Shown one piece after another: positions 26,701 through 36,306 of a stretch of DNA of 60,610 nt. The notes below the pieces were generated by a model. The model saw only the letters and a program-made list of their open reading frames with translations, ran no database searches and was not told the origin of the DNA. The stretch's first letter is position 1. Each line of letters starts with the position of its first letter. A program made the position numbers and the translations under genes. The stretch comes from Ferruginibacter sp. (GTDB lineage: Bacteria > Bacteroidota > Bacteroidia > Chitinophagales > Chitinophagaceae). The stretch lies in assembly GCA_025963635.1 (NCBI GenBank), contig JAOQAK010000095.1, positions 1 to 60,610 on the forward strand, read 5' to 3'.

Positions 26701-29700
26701 ACTGTACGCCCAATATGCGGGGTAGTTAAAAGAGTATACAGGATCATCAAATTCATTTTGAGTGCGGGATAATAAAACATTCCCCGTTTCTCCATCGTAG
26801 ACCATGTTCGCTGTAGAGATTTTACTGCCCTTATCAATATGCACTACGCTATCTAAAATAGCATAGCGGTTCACTACCTTGGTAACTGCAATAGAGCGGT
26901 AACGGTTTGTCTCAAATGTTGGAAGCCTCGGTATTGACGGAATAAGGATCGGGGGAAATATTTTTACCACATCAAGATTCAATTGCACACTTCCGCTAAT
27001 CGTTTTAGACGTTTGTTCACGGATATCGATCAGCATATCGACATCCTTACCTATAACAGCATTATTATTAATTACTCCATTGGCTGAATCGGCAGTTACC
27101 ACACGATTACATAGATGCTTATTGAGTGCATTATCATTATCTAACTTATAATAGTTAATGGTGGATGTAATTGGGTGCGCTAAATCTGTCTGAGCATAAG
27201 CGCATTGCGACTTCACTTTACCGTGCATATCATTCAACTCTACCTTGAATCCCTGGGATAGGGTTACATAACGCTTCGCATCGAACTTAAAGAAGTTGCC
27301 GATTGGATTAGCAAATGTTTTTTTACTGTCATTATCGAGGGGAGTATTTTCAAATATGGTCGGAAATTCTTTTGCGGTAAAAAACTCGGTGACATCTAAT
27401 CCATTGGCGGACTTCTTTGTATTGTTGATCGTTTGCACAGTGACCTTGCTATAGCCAACTGTTGCAGCCGGAAAAAACGATTCGCCTAAAGGTTCTTCCG
27501 TAAATACATAATCCGTTGGGCCAAAGGCAGCCATCTTTTCTGCATATTCTATAGGTTGATAAAACGGGTTTTCTTCTTTGCCTAATACAGGTTCATACGA
27601 GCTGACCCCACTACTTATGCTAACGGGAATTGCATTAACTAATTTGGTGGTATTGTAGTTATAAATTTGTCCATAGGTTGCTTCGGTTTGGGCTGTCATT
27701 TTTTGCCAGTTATCGAATATCTCAATTTTTTTAACCCTCAACCCTCCTCCAAATTTTTTAAATTCCGGGTTATTCAACCTTATCAACGACAATTGCGGAT
27801 CGATATCATTACAGCGATTCCCACGTCTCGCCTGGTCTTCAAAGCCATCTATAGAGTTGCTTATATTTGCTCCAACAGAAGCTATCATACCAATTGCATC
27901 TTTCAAACTCACATCATCACCGGGCTCGGAATACGGGAAAGCTTTACCGGGATGATTTAACCGCAGGTATTGTATTGCCGCTGTAGCCATGGGGGTTCTG
28001 CCGGTTTTAAGTGGCACTACCCTTATCCATATCATCTTATTAGCGTAGCCAGGCTTTATCCCATAATCTTCGATATCCGCAAAGCAGGGTATTTGTTCAT
28101 ATCCTGTACCCCAACGGCCTCCATCTTTTCCATCGGGCATTTTTACGAACAATTTGAAGTACAATTTTTTAACCCCCTCCAGGTATCTGGCTTCAATTTC
28201 GGATCTACTAAAAACAGCATCATTTAATCGTATAAAGACATACTGATAATCTTTGTCCTTCTCTCCCTGCTGGTAAAGTCGGCTGGAGGGCGAGGCATCC
28301 GGAAGATTCCCCAACCCCTCGATTGAAAACATTTGCATGGCCCGGCGGTCTTGCACATATGCATAATCATCGGATTCATATGAAACTTTCATTACACCTC
28401 CTGAGGGTAGTTTAATTTGGTTAAGTGTCCATGCTGAAACATTGTTTGCTGCCTGGGCATTATCCCAGTTTTTTACTCCTTTTTGTAAAGCATATGGATA
28501 TTCACCGTTTGTAAGTGTATTGCCGACGGCACCAGGATTATCATCCGGATCTTTATAATTGCCCCATCGATCATATGATTTATTATTGAAGTCGGGATTC
28601 TTGGAATGGTATTGAAATGTATATGGATTTAATTTACCCTTGTAGTTTTTATTAAAAGAGAACCAGACCTTTTTTAACGTCAGTTTCCCAGTATTATTGG
28701 AGGATGGCACTCCATTACATAGTTCATAAGAATATTCAAAATGAACTGACTTTATCGGTTTGGCATTTACACCGCCATTTTTGAGAAAGTCGGCTTTTGT
28801 ATATAAGTTGATCTGTTTTAATCTGTATAATTTTTGAGCGCTTGCTAAACCGCCGTTATTATTTTTAACCCCATAAGAATCCTGTCTTACAGAATCAGTT
28901 TCCAAAACAAATGTTGCTATCATTGTTTTGGATTCGATTGAATTCATATACCAAACTTCCTTTTGGCCATAAGAATAACTACCCTTGTCATCTCGGCTGG
29001 TAGTTTTAAAGCCTTCATTATAAGAAGCTTTATTTTGATCAAAAGGGGCTCTCCACCTATATGGATTATTGGTGCCATATATCCTGCTGTAGTTAAACTT
29101 CACGGCGTTCCCGTTATCATCTTCAGTAATTCCGTCCCCGGAGATATCAACATAATCCGAAGAAACGATTCCGCTTAATAGAAATGAATGAGCATAAGGA
29201 GGCATAATTTCTTCACTGAAATAATTATCCTTACCCTTATCATTAGCGACTGTATTGTCCTTTAAAGTATCATACACTACTAAACCGGTGCTATTGTCCC
29301 CGCCTGCTTTATCTACGGCAAAACTTACATCCTGCTGCTCAATATTATATACCGGAGTGCCATATACATACCGCTGGCCGTCATTACTCAAAACAGTAAT
29401 TTCTGACAAATGATTAGGCTTCCGGATATCACTATTTCTTTTAATAATACTGTAGTTGGTATTACAACCGGTAGATGGAAAGCTATTTATGCTGTACGAT
29501 TTGATGTCTCTATCCAAGCCTGCCACAGATGCATCTTTAGCAGTTAAGTAGCTGATCACCTGGGTTCTTTTGTCCCTGCTCGTCTTATACGTGGAGGCGT
29601 CTAAAGCTATGGTACCCGATTGTTTTGCATTCTGAAATAAGGTTAAATTCCTGGTAGCGCTGACCACCGCATTATTTTGCCCGTCTTTAGGGCTCAGCTG

Positions 29701-31380
29701 TACCCTCACTAAATTATCATCCCCTATTTTGTTATAAAAACTTTGATCAACCGTTACTTTTTCACCGGGATTTTTAAAATATACATTTTCATATAAAGAG
29801 TCCTGCTTTTTAAACCCGACATATCTTGCCATTACATTGTCTCTCAACCATGGATTGTTTCCAGAGTTTGCCCAAACCTTATTTAAATCTATGCCTCCGT
29901 GAAACACACTTCCAAAACCCAAATCAAGAGAAATTTTGTCGGAAGCACTTTTAGTGGACATGGCATGATCGTATATCATACCAATATCACCCCGGTAAGG
30001 CCTGAACATCCCTCCCGTTCCTTCACCTGAAACGGAATAGATATCATAAGTGTAACCGGGAATAGCAATGTGCGGAGTAGTACCCCGGAATTCAACTTCT
30101 TTTTCCCTGTTGAAATCTAACAATACTTTTTCCTGGTTCGCTGCTTCCTGGTAATACAGGTAACCAAAGGCAGGCAATGAACTTACCATGTCGTCGGGAG
30201 CAATAAACTGTTTAGAGTAGCTCCCCTGAACATATAAATTCGGATGGAAAGCCCATGCTTCGCTACCAACCTTTGCGGTAAAAGAATATTGTTTTGAAGT
30301 GAAGGGTATTGTAATGCCAGGTGTAAATGAAGGTGTGGCAAATGATATTTCGGAGGCAATTCCCTGGGTGGAAAAATATTTATCCTTATAGTGGCCTTCG
30401 TTCTTTCTCTGCACCACACTTTCTCTTATCTCCGCTGTCATTTGTAACCCTTGGATACCAATACGTGAATTATAGTTAGTACCCAGGGAAACAAACCCCT
30501 TTGTCTTTGCGTCTTCCTTACCCATTCTTACTGAAAAGGATGGTGACACATCTAAGCCGGATTGAGAATTATTGGTGATAGATAATGCGCCGCTTAAATT
30601 CCCCTTTGATCCCCTCCCCGAATTAATGCCTGTGTTGATGCCTGTTTCGGTACCCCACCCATTGTAGGTATTGTGAAAAACACCTAAAGAGACTCCCAGG
30701 GTACTTGCCTTTGTTTTTGACCCGACCGTTTTGCCGAGTAATTCAGCATTACCGCCGATGGTTACCCCAATTGTTTTATTTGGTTTCATGCTAAAAATTT
30801 TTGTAACCTTATCCGTACCATTAAAGTCATCGGGCAGCCCACGCATATTTCTGTTGATGGTACCGGGATTGATGTTCCATCCGAGGCCCACCCAACTCGA
30901 TTCCTGGTCCATTGTAATACCACTGGAATAATGAAGGTTTACCGGGTAACCACCTACATCCATTAGAGGGATATTGTAAGTAAAATCCCCGGTAAAAAGA
31001 TCCACCATATTGCTGGTACCTACCGATTGAAAACTTTGCATCTCTGGTTGAGTAGGGCCAGGACCGGCTGATCTTAGTTTCATAGCATCCACTCCCCCAC
31101 TAAAAAAAGAACGCTTGCGATTTCCCTCGTTCGCGTGATTGTTAGCTACATGGCTTTCATCTGGATCACTATCTTTCTGCAGGTGGTTTATCGAAATATT
31201 TCCAGCAGATTCATATGACATGGTGCTTATCGCATGATGCCGCACGGTTGGATAATTTTTCACGAAATATCTCTCTGAAAGCCTATTTGCGAAAACAGGC
31301 GAAATTAACTGGAGATAGAAAACAAAAAACAGGAACCAGGCCGTCGCTTTGTTATATTTTCTAGTGTTTAAATAAACCAT
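23740..31380 (-). CDS. Giant exported SpvB-like protein with DNRLRE-like and PA14 domains
   Basis: 2546 aa. The signal sequence is at residues 10-32. The start of the mature protein has the hallmark of SpvB/TcB-like shells: VDLFTGDFTYNIPLMDVGGYP, then LHYSSGITMDQESSWVGLGWN. A DNRLRE-like beta domain lies around 1870-2030 (TSYKTWMRFDLENIPAGS). A PA14 domain is at about 2240-2360 (YQVSWTGYIQPRYSELYRFY, AATLNWSS), followed by a carbohydrate-binding-like beta sandwich. The C-terminus ends in a YD-like segment (YASFYEYDDDGTLIRVKKE) but there is no RHS core. It may form the N-terminal half of a shell completed by the RHS protein encoded two genes downstream, as TcB and TcC do in insecticidal toxin complexes. 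That is an inference. Confidence 0.85.
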   Translation of the reverse strand: MVYLNTRKYNKATAWFLFFVFYLQLISPVFANRLSERYFVKNYPTVRHHAISTMSYESAGNISINHLQKDSDPDESHVANNHANEGNRKRSFFSGGVDAMKLRSAGPGPTQPEMQSFQSVGTSNMVDLFTGDFTYNIPLMDVGGYPVNLHYSSGITMDQESSWVGLGWNINPGTINRNMRGLPDDFNGTDKVTKIFSMKPNKTIGVTIGGNAELLGKTVGSKTKASTLGVSLGVFHNTYNGWGTETGINTGINSGRGSKGNLSGALSITNNSQSGLDVSPSFSVRMGKEDAKTKGFVSLGTNYNSRIGIQGLQMTAEIRESVVQRKNEGHYKDKYFSTQGIASEISFATPSFTPGITIPFTSKQYSFTAKVGSEAWAFHPNLYVQGSYSKQFIAPDDMVSSLPAFGYLYYQEAANQEKVLLDFNREKEVEFRGTTPHIAIPGYTYDIYSVSGEGTGGMFRPYRGDIGMIYDHAMSTKSASDKISLDLGFGSVFHGGIDLNKVWANSGNNPWLRDNVMARYVGFKKQDSLYENVYFKNPGEKVTVDQSFYNKIGDDNLVRVQLSPKDGQNNAVVSATRNLTLFQNAKQSGTIALDASTYKTSRDKRTQVISYLTAKDASVAGLDRDIKSYSINSFPSTGCNTNYSIIKRNSDIRKPNHLSEITVLSNDGQRYVYGTPVYNIEQQDVSFAVDKAGGDNSTGLVVYDTLKDNTVANDKGKDNYFSEEIMPPYAHSFLLSGIVSSDYVDISGDGITEDDNGNAVKFNYSRIYGTNNPYRWRAPFDQNKASYNEGFKTTSRDDKGSYSYGQKEVWYMNSIESKTMIATFVLETDSVRQDSYGVKNNNGGLASAQKLYRLKQINLYTKADFLKNGGVNAKPIKSVHFEYSYELCNGVPSSNNTGKLTLKKVWFSFNKNYKGKLNPYTFQYHSKNPDFNNKSYDRWGNYKDPDDNPGAVGNTLTNGEYPYALQKGVKNWDNAQAANNVSAWTLNQIKLPSGGVMKVSYESDDYAYVQDRRAMQMFSIEGLGNLPDASPSSRLYQQGEKDKDYQYVFIRLNDAVFSRSEIEARYLEGVKKLYFKLFVKMPDGKDGGRWGTGYEQIPCFADIEDYGIKPGYANKMIWIRVVPLKTGRTPMATAAIQYLRLNHPGKAFPYSEPGDDVSLKDAIGMIASVGANISNSIDGFEDQARRGNRCNDIDPQLSLIRLNNPEFKKFGGGLRVKKIEIFDNWQKMTAQTEATYGQIYNYNTTKLVNAIPVSISSGVSSYEPVLGKEENPFYQPIEYAEKMAAFGPTDYVFTEEPLGESFFPAATVGYSKVTVQTINNTKKSANGLDVTEFFTAKEFPTIFENTPLDNDSKKTFANPIGNFFKFDAKRYVTLSQGFKVELNDMHGKVKSQCAYAQTDLAHPITSTINYYKLDNDNALNKHLCNRVVTADSANGVINNNAVIGKDVDMLIDIREQTSKTISGSVQLNLDVVKIFPPILIPSIPRLPTFETNRYRSIAVTKVVNRYAILDSVVHIDKGSKISTANMVYDGETGNVLLSRTQNEFDDPVYSFNYPAYWAYSGMEGAYKNVGSVFKNVQFLNGRMQYNGMTALGLERYFESGDEILLEGKMLSRPGNSLCAAENFIGLKDTVLKIWALDVSKGSGSAIDGIYFIDKNGLPVTAAAKSIKVIRSGKRNMIGVSAGSVTSLQSPVKLINGISRFVFDSTIGIINASAVKFKDFWKTDSSSYRKDTVMMIPTFMDPIQNVYYATEAFTMRNLLGKKQRSCRRFYTENPNDDHFFASARDFGGGDRDTSYKTWMRFDLENIPAGSIITNAVLNLPAPASHFPQYGDNNSATISRTTGIWIRNVYNGFNSLSTRKCPNERNKQMKTLWENTGLAQIDIPSRINVTATSSNNSYMPRSYPITNMANDMLSNFYNSNRKNVPAVVIDMVSPGDVPGKRMSFGFDNCAINQQSIGANFIISNICRPSIVISYITPCANGSTPVYSSTPVPGYYCASQPIDTFICKPNINDTATNPYRWGIWGNWQIDRAYTYYNSRKEDSVTISNSVTNIRKNGEIQSFMPFWSFTNTTLSQSQDSSRWVWNSEINLINSKGLELQNHDPLDRYNSAQYGYNQTLPVAVVQNSRNREMMYEGFEDYGYRTDTCKSCPSNRYVNLVAGGTLVDSLSHTGLYSLRVPGNQTDSLVVPLVSFNADTLAATVFARVDSTLIQQADIKGKGTGLTGTYSKWIMSLPIFGWQSCGSRIDSVIDFNWGINPPFPGCVTNRYQVSWTGYIQPRYSELYRFYATAANRMQIQLNGRRITLNSPIESTPGTYDLDTMTLIAGKVYPITIILNRAGGDMAATLNWSSTSQGKEIIPKSQLYTNTDTTGTTLKPDVWCYKLNSPVASKITLSKFSPLQGTKIVVGAWVKEKDTNADTVSSFRNVQIQLVFSTGAIITLKPSGNIIEGWQRIEDTLTIPAAAIQFKLRLMSTNSSIPVYFDDLRIHPYNSNLKSFVYNPINIRLMAELDENNYASFYEYDDDGTLIRVKKETERGVKTIKETRSALLKE

Positions 31381-31410
31381 ACTTGCTTTTTATGTTTAGT
31401 GAAATGGATC

Positions 31411-32532
31411 TTAGTTGCTGTCGGGTTTTCTGAATTCGAATTTTAAATACCATTTTTCTTCTTTTGAATTCACCAACTCCAGCAAATAAATGTGCTTATC
31501 GATCATACCGGCTAAATCACCGATGTCGGTTTCGATATAATTTTGCCCAAACCGTAACTTAACAAAGGGAGAATCCGGTATGATCATATTCCTGGAAGTG
31601 CTACTAACATCATAAAATCTTATTACAGCTACTGAGTCATTGATCTCGTTTAAATACTCATATCTAACCACGCCTGTCATGTTCGTGTACACTGCATCAT
31701 TTTGTCGCTTGAGTGGAACATAATACCCCTGGGTAAAAAGACGACTACTATCTAATGCATATTTGCGGACCTTGAAAGTCCATACCTCGCTTTTCGCAAT
31801 GGCATTATTTGAACTCTTTGCAGCAACCTGCCAGGCATATAATTTTGACGTATCCAATTCAGGTAAAGAGGATGGGTATAATAATGAGTTAACGGGCAGC
31901 CCTTGTTGAGAGTGTAGTGCAATATTTTGCTGAATGGCATCAGCCGGATTTTGAGATAACTGAACTTCAACTAAAGTCCAGTCATAGTTTAAGTTATTAA
32001 AACTGGCCACCGGTGAGGGGGGCACCCAGGTAAAAAAGGGTCGGAGCACATCGGTTACCTCCTCATCGGCAGGCTCGATTAAAATCGGCGGACTAACGGG
32101 CTCTACTTCAATCGTTTCACATTCTTCTGTTAGGTTATTGGTAGTTTCATTGGTTATCTGCATTACTGCAAAGCAGACTTCAAATTGTCCGATAGGCAAA
32201 AAGCCATTTGGGTTAACATCGACATTGTAGCCTGTGTTATTGACATTATAAATTATTGGCGCTAAATCTGCAGCCTGTAACTGTGTTACTTCACGGGTTA
32301 ATTTCAAAGTGTTGGAACTTGCTGTAAAAACACGCTGGTTATTTGACACATCTGTAAATGTCATTTCTATCTTTACATTAATAGACTGGGCACCGGTATT
32401 TATTATAGAAAAACTCCACAATTGGCTTTTAATATATATGCCTGTTGCCGGTAGTTGCAGGTTTAGTAAAACCTGGGCGCTGCTCAGTTGTAGCAATACT
32501 ACCAGTGGCATTAAACAGATTATTTTTTTCAT
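31411..32532 (-). CDS. Exported Ig/FN3-like protein
   Basis: 373 aa with a signal peptide ending at SSAQ (about residue 19). Two or three beta-sandwich domains follow: an N-terminal one (residues 22-140), then a fibronectin-like domain starting PPILIEPADEEVTDVLRPFFTW and ending YAWQVAAKSS...WTFKV, typical of Bacteroidota surface proteins. A third strand-rich part covers 270-370. It might carry the TANFOR-type domain seen beside such giants, but I cannot verify this. The gene lies 18 bp after the outer-membrane protein gene and 30 bp before the SpvB-like gene, so it is part of the same transcript. Confidence 0.7.
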   Translation of the reverse strand: MKKIICLMPLVVLLQLSSAQVLLNLQLPATGIYIKSQLWSFSIINTGAQSINVKIEMTFTDVSNNQRVFTASSNTLKLTREVTQLQAADLAPIIYNVNNTGYNVDVNPNGFLPIGQFEVCFAVMQITNETTNNLTEECETIEVEPVSPPILIEPADEEVTDVLRPFFTWVPPSPVASFNNLNYDWTLVEVQLSQNPADAIQQNIALHSQQGLPVNSLLYPSSLPELDTSKLYAWQVAAKSSNNAIAKSEVWTFKVRKYALDSSRLFTQGYYVPLKRQNDAVYTNMTGVVRYEYLNEINDSVAVIRFYDVSSTSRNMIIPDSPFVKLRFGQNYIETDIGDLAGMIDKHIYLLELVNSKEEKWYLKFEFRKPDSN

Positions 32533-32550
32533 GCGTTAAATAATTTTTAG

Positions 32551-34830
32551 TTAAAATCTTTTTGACAACTGGATACTCCCGATACTGTTTTTAACAAGCG
32601 TGCCCCCGATGCCGGGTATATACCCATCTTCGTAAAATAAACTGAGCGTAGAATTTCTTAAAAATGAAAATTGAACATTCCCATAGCACCCTAATTTATT
32701 ATATTGCCTATCGAGGTTATTTATCTTTATCCCGAAAAGTATCGCAGCGATATTTTTTACCGGCACTTGTATGTTTTCATCCAGCACATTCAATTCATAC
32801 CTTTTATTCGTGCTGTGAGTAATATTAATGGTGGCCTTAAATAAGCTGAAATAGAACAATTGATTTACAAAAAGATTGGTTGCATTGAAATAGATAAAAC
32901 CACTATCGGCTCTTGTGTTGTAAAATTTGGTATACACAACGGTCGTTGCCGCTTTAGTATCGAGTATCCTATAATGGTGATAGGTAGTTGTGCTAAGAGA
33001 ATTAAATTTATTTTCAACAACAATGCCTCCCATATTTGTCAACTGGGTCATTGGCATATAACCAGCGGAAAGAACGGGCCATCCTTTTTTTCTGAAAACC
33101 CCTTGGAAACTTTTAAAAATGGTGTTGCTCTGGTAAGTCTGAATTAGGTATGGATTGAAGTATTCATTGCTTTTAATGGCCGCAATGATGTGTAAGCGCT
33201 TCTTAAAGAAATTCTGTTCCGCTTTTATATTCCATGTATCAAGACTTGAGTTGGTATGAAAACTGGTAAAGGATTGAAAATTTGCACCGGTATATTTATA
33301 CACAGCATCAATTTTTGTTTGCGATTGCGGAACTATAAAGCGAACGGCGATTGCATAAGCTTTATCGGTTTTTTCTCTTAAATTCCACTGATTATTTTTT
33401 GGTGGATTGGTTCTGAAGTCAGGTGCAACAGTTTCTGCGATTTCAGCTTTTATAAAACTCAACCTGTTTATTTGAAGCCTGGCTTCTAAGCTAATCCCTG
33501 TTGCTTTTACCGTGTACAGGTTATAATTCCCCCCTGACACAAACAACTGTTTTTGGCCCCTGAACAGTGAAACAATAAAATAATTTTTACTTATATCGCC
33601 AATGCCCGCCCTCCCCATGGAGAAATACTGCTTTGGCCTGTTGGGGGTTTGAATAACAAAATCGAGAAACCGGTAATCGATTAACCCGGCACTAAATGAA
33701 AGGTAATACCAGGAATTGTATTCAAAATTTACACCGTTTAAACTGATGTTCTTCGCCGTGAGTTCTGAATAATTAACGGAACTTCTACCTAAGCTTATTT
33801 TACGAACACCCCATAGCCAATGATATTTAAGTAGCGCCTTATCAATACCGCTATTCCTTACCACAGAATCACTGACGAGCTTTTGGTACTCCCTAAAATT
33901 GTTAATGCTCCCATTGGCAATATGTTGAACGAGCTTTACTTTACGCAATGAGTTTTCATAAACATCTTTAAGGCTATCTACTGAGGATTTTACTTTAGTT
34001 AACTGTTCCTTTGATGCTTCATATAGCTTAATATAGAGCGATGCATTTTTCTTAAGTGAATCCGATTTTATTTTCGCCAGGCTGTCAGGTAGTGAATTGT
34101 CCCAGCTTAGCCCCGCCACATTCAATAACTCTTTCGCCTCAATAAGTCTTTGCAAACTGAACCTGGAATTAAAAACATTTTCCAGATTCAAATATTCTAA
34201 AGATTTTAGTGCACCCAACTTTTCTGAAATAGAATCTTTTAATAACTCAGCCGTTCGCATAATTTTACTTATTGAGTTAGAACGAACCGTTTGTTGAAAT
34301 TTTTGAACATCAAACGCTACCTGGATGTCATTGATATTTTGGAAATAGTTTGAATTACTTTTCCTTAATAAACAAGTTATGTTCAGCGGAATGTTTCTAA
34401 TGGACATGGATAAATTCCCATAGACATTATGTTGAACAACATTTTTTTCAAGGAATGGCGTATCTATATTAGAGCGGTAATCAGTATTGAATGAAATAAA
34501 GCCATTATTAAATTTCAGTAGCGGCTTATTCATCAAATCTTTATAACGATGTCTTGCAATGTCAATATTTTTCATCGGTTCTTTTTTAGCTGATGGATCG
34601 TGTCTTTTAATCAGCAGTTTTAGATTATCCAGCTGTTCATTCATTTTCGCTTTAATGTGCTTCGATTCTTTTTTCTCAAGACTGTCCGTATTATTTGTAA
34701 TACCTGGCAGATGAGTGCTGTCTTTACTATCCCAACCATTTTTAGTAACAGGCATCTTGGTCTGCTGAGCTAACAAAAGGTCTGTTGAAAAGAAAATAAA
34801 AGTGATTACACACAGTAATACTGATCTCAT
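32551..34830 (-). CDS. Large outer-membrane beta-barrel protein, first gene of the RHS operon
   Basis: 759 aa, family not recognised. A signal peptide (residues 1-21, ...LLLAQQ) is followed by a charged region. A long predicted coiled coil spans about 195-320 (KSDSLKKNASLYIKLYEASK, LTKVKSSVDSLKDVYENSL). From about 345 to the end there are many amphipathic strands, and the last residue is Phe (SIGSIQLSKRF), the classical end of an outer-membrane barrel inserted by Bam. As the first gene of the operon it is a good candidate for the anchor or export pore of the giant proteins. The coiled coil could reach into the periplasm. Confidence 0.7.
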   Translation of the reverse strand: MRSVLLCVITFIFFSTDLLLAQQTKMPVTKNGWDSKDSTHLPGITNNTDSLEKKESKHIKAKMNEQLDNLKLLIKRHDPSAKKEPMKNIDIARHRYKDLMNKPLLKFNNGFISFNTDYRSNIDTPFLEKNVVQHNVYGNLSMSIRNIPLNITCLLRKSNSNYFQNINDIQVAFDVQKFQQTVRSNSISKIMRTAELLKDSISEKLGALKSLEYLNLENVFNSRFSLQRLIEAKELLNVAGLSWDNSLPDSLAKIKSDSLKKNASLYIKLYEASKEQLTKVKSSVDSLKDVYENSLRKVKLVQHIANGSINNFREYQKLVSDSVVRNSGIDKALLKYHWLWGVRKISLGRSSVNYSELTAKNISLNGVNFEYNSWYYLSFSAGLIDYRFLDFVIQTPNRPKQYFSMGRAGIGDISKNYFIVSLFRGQKQLFVSGGNYNLYTVKATGISLEARLQINRLSFIKAEIAETVAPDFRTNPPKNNQWNLREKTDKAYAIAVRFIVPQSQTKIDAVYKYTGANFQSFTSFHTNSSLDTWNIKAEQNFFKKRLHIIAAIKSNEYFNPYLIQTYQSNTIFKSFQGVFRKKGWPVLSAGYMPMTQLTNMGGIVVENKFNSLSTTTYHHYRILDTKAATTVVYTKFYNTRADSGFIYFNATNLFVNQLFYFSLFKATINITHSTNKRYELNVLDENIQVPVKNIAAILFGIKINNLDRQYNKLGCYGNVQFSFLRNSTLSLFYEDGYIPGIGGTLVKNSIGSIQLSKRF

Positions 34831-35576
34831 GAATGAGTTTTTTATTAAGCCGTATTTGTAGATTTATTTGAATTCTAAACAGTAATGATATTTTAGGCTA
34901 TCAATGTAAATTGATACCCATGCCATTTCTTTGGTTCTCTTTATCCAGGGAAGCATACTGTACCGAAAGTTTCGGACCACTTAATTATTCTTCTTTCCAA
35001 ATGGAAACTTCATAAATGGACATACCAATAGTCTTTGACGCCAGCATACGTTGCAAGCCAAACTTTACTATAAATGAAGAACCTGGGTTGGTTTCACCCA
35101 ATACTGCGAATAGAAGAATAACAAGTACATAAGGCGCAGGTCTTTGCAATAAACCCGCGATGATAAAAATTTTAGGGTTGGTTAGATTCCGACGGATAAA
35201 CGATGCAATACAAGCATTTAATAAACCTTTTTAAGGATGAGACTTCAATCTTAAAAAAGATTCAGCTTTCGGGCTCGTTACATTGCGAATACAAAGTATA
35301 TATATTAATTAATAAAGTAATGGGATTTCCCTCCGAATTTCAAGTTGCTTTTCTTTACAGCTTTTTAATTACTGTTAACCAAAGCAATTATAAATCAAAC
35401 GGCAATTGCCAATCATTTGCGCAGCGTAACAAAAGCTACTTGCGAAAGCTGTTTCATAATGTGAAATTTACATGTGGTGATTTTCGCCGTTCATTGTTAT
35501 CGGTATGCGAGTCAACTAAATAGCCTGACACTTGCCAGGCTATAGTCTTCTCCTTAGTTTGCTGGTGCATTGATCA
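34831..35576. other. Intergenic region upstream of the RHS operon
   Basis: This is where the promoter of the six-gene operon must lie. I find no clear TTTG...TAnnTTTG pair. A stop-free minus-strand stretch of about 79 codons (about 35222-34985), ending ...SIYEVSIWKEE, has protein-like composition but no good start and no recognisable family. A plus-strand reading frame at 35203-35523 also looks unlike a real protein. Confidence 0.4.
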
Positions 35577-35966
35577 TTAATGCATAGCGGCACTATGCTG
35601 GCGCACATCTGATGTTTGAGTACCACGCTCCAGCCTGGTGCACAAGGCGGCCAATATTTCAACAATTCCAAGAACCAGGTGCGGCTGCCAAACGTACTCA
35701 TCAAAATTAAAAACCCATGGAGATGCCGCCAGGAACAACCCGCTCACAAGGTCGAGGGTAAGATGTGTACGCATTGAGATCATGCGGGATGCACCCAGTT
35801 CATAATCTGTCAGCAAGCTGTACACAATTGTTCCCGCACCTAATACAACGGGAACCCATGTTTCCGCACCACCTCTGTGAAAGTCGAATAGCCAGGGAGC
35901 AGCAATTAGCAATAAGCCCATGATATAATCTAAATACCCATGAACTTTCGTTGGAATAAATCTCAT
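35577..35966 (-). CDS. SPW-repeat small membrane protein
   Basis: 129 aa with four hydrophobic segments in two repeats. Each repeat carries the family motif: LIAAPWLFDF near residue 21 and FLAASPWVFNF near 78. This matches the SPW repeat family of integral membrane proteins, whose function is unknown. The first repeat starts with HGYLDYIMG and the second with HLTLDLVSG, showing internal duplication. The C-terminal tail is hydrophilic and His-containing. It lies downstream of the cyanophycinase gene on the same strand, 340 bp away. Confidence 0.85.
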   Translation of the reverse strand: MRFIPTKVHGYLDYIMGLLLIAAPWLFDFHRGGAETWVPVVLGAGTIVYSLLTDYELGASRMISMRTHLTLDLVSGLFLAASPWVFNFDEYVWQPHLVLGIVEILAALCTRLERGTQTSDVRQHSAAMH

Positions 35967-36003
35967 AGTTAATGAAGTTGGTTCATTTTAATCAACAAAG
36001 AAG

Positions 36004-36153
36004 TTATGCCAGCAACCATGAGAGGAAGAATCCCGGCGAATGCCCCCTTTCCCCGCTTTGCCAATCAGTAACTTGTAGAAGCCAGTCCTCACCGGAATAT
36101 CTTTTGGCAAACTCTCTCCACTTTTTTGCGGTTAACGCTGCCACGGATTTCAT
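36004..36153 (-). CDS. Possible 49-aa small protein
   Basis: Between the cyanophycinase and SPW genes there is an ATG reading frame of 49 codons rich in Trp and charged residues (KKWREFAKRYSGEDWLL at 10-26, ending FFLSWLLA). I know no family for it. No ribosome site helps, and such a length can arise by chance. The rest of the 340-bp gap shows nothing. Confidence 0.25.
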   Translation of the reverse strand: MKSVAALTAKKWREFAKRYSGEDWLLQVTDWQSGERGHSPGFFLSWLLA

Positions 36154-36306
36154 GGCAAACGCGATAGATAAGAGCTTTGAAATTCATGACGGAAATAAAG
36201 CAACAAAGGAATTCGTGGTTCGGGGACTGACGCAACGATCACCAACATGCTTCCGCCTGTTGCAATCATAACCCAATGCATGTACAATAGTGGTTGCAGG
36301 TTCACA

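Noticed and set aside
34985..35222. Minus-strand stop-free stretch of about 79 codons ending SIYEVSIWKEE upstream of the RHS operon
   Set aside because: It reads like protein but has no ATG near its beginning and no recognisable motif. Kept only as a note on the promoter region.
35203..35523. Plus-strand reading frame of 106 codons (MQYKHLINLFKDE...)
   Set aside because: No family resemblance, poor composition, no promoter or terminator, and the opposite strand has an equally open stretch. Probably chance.
35966..36306. Second frame at 36150-36359 overlapping the cyanophycinase end
   Set aside because: It overlaps a confident gene in another frame and shows no family features.
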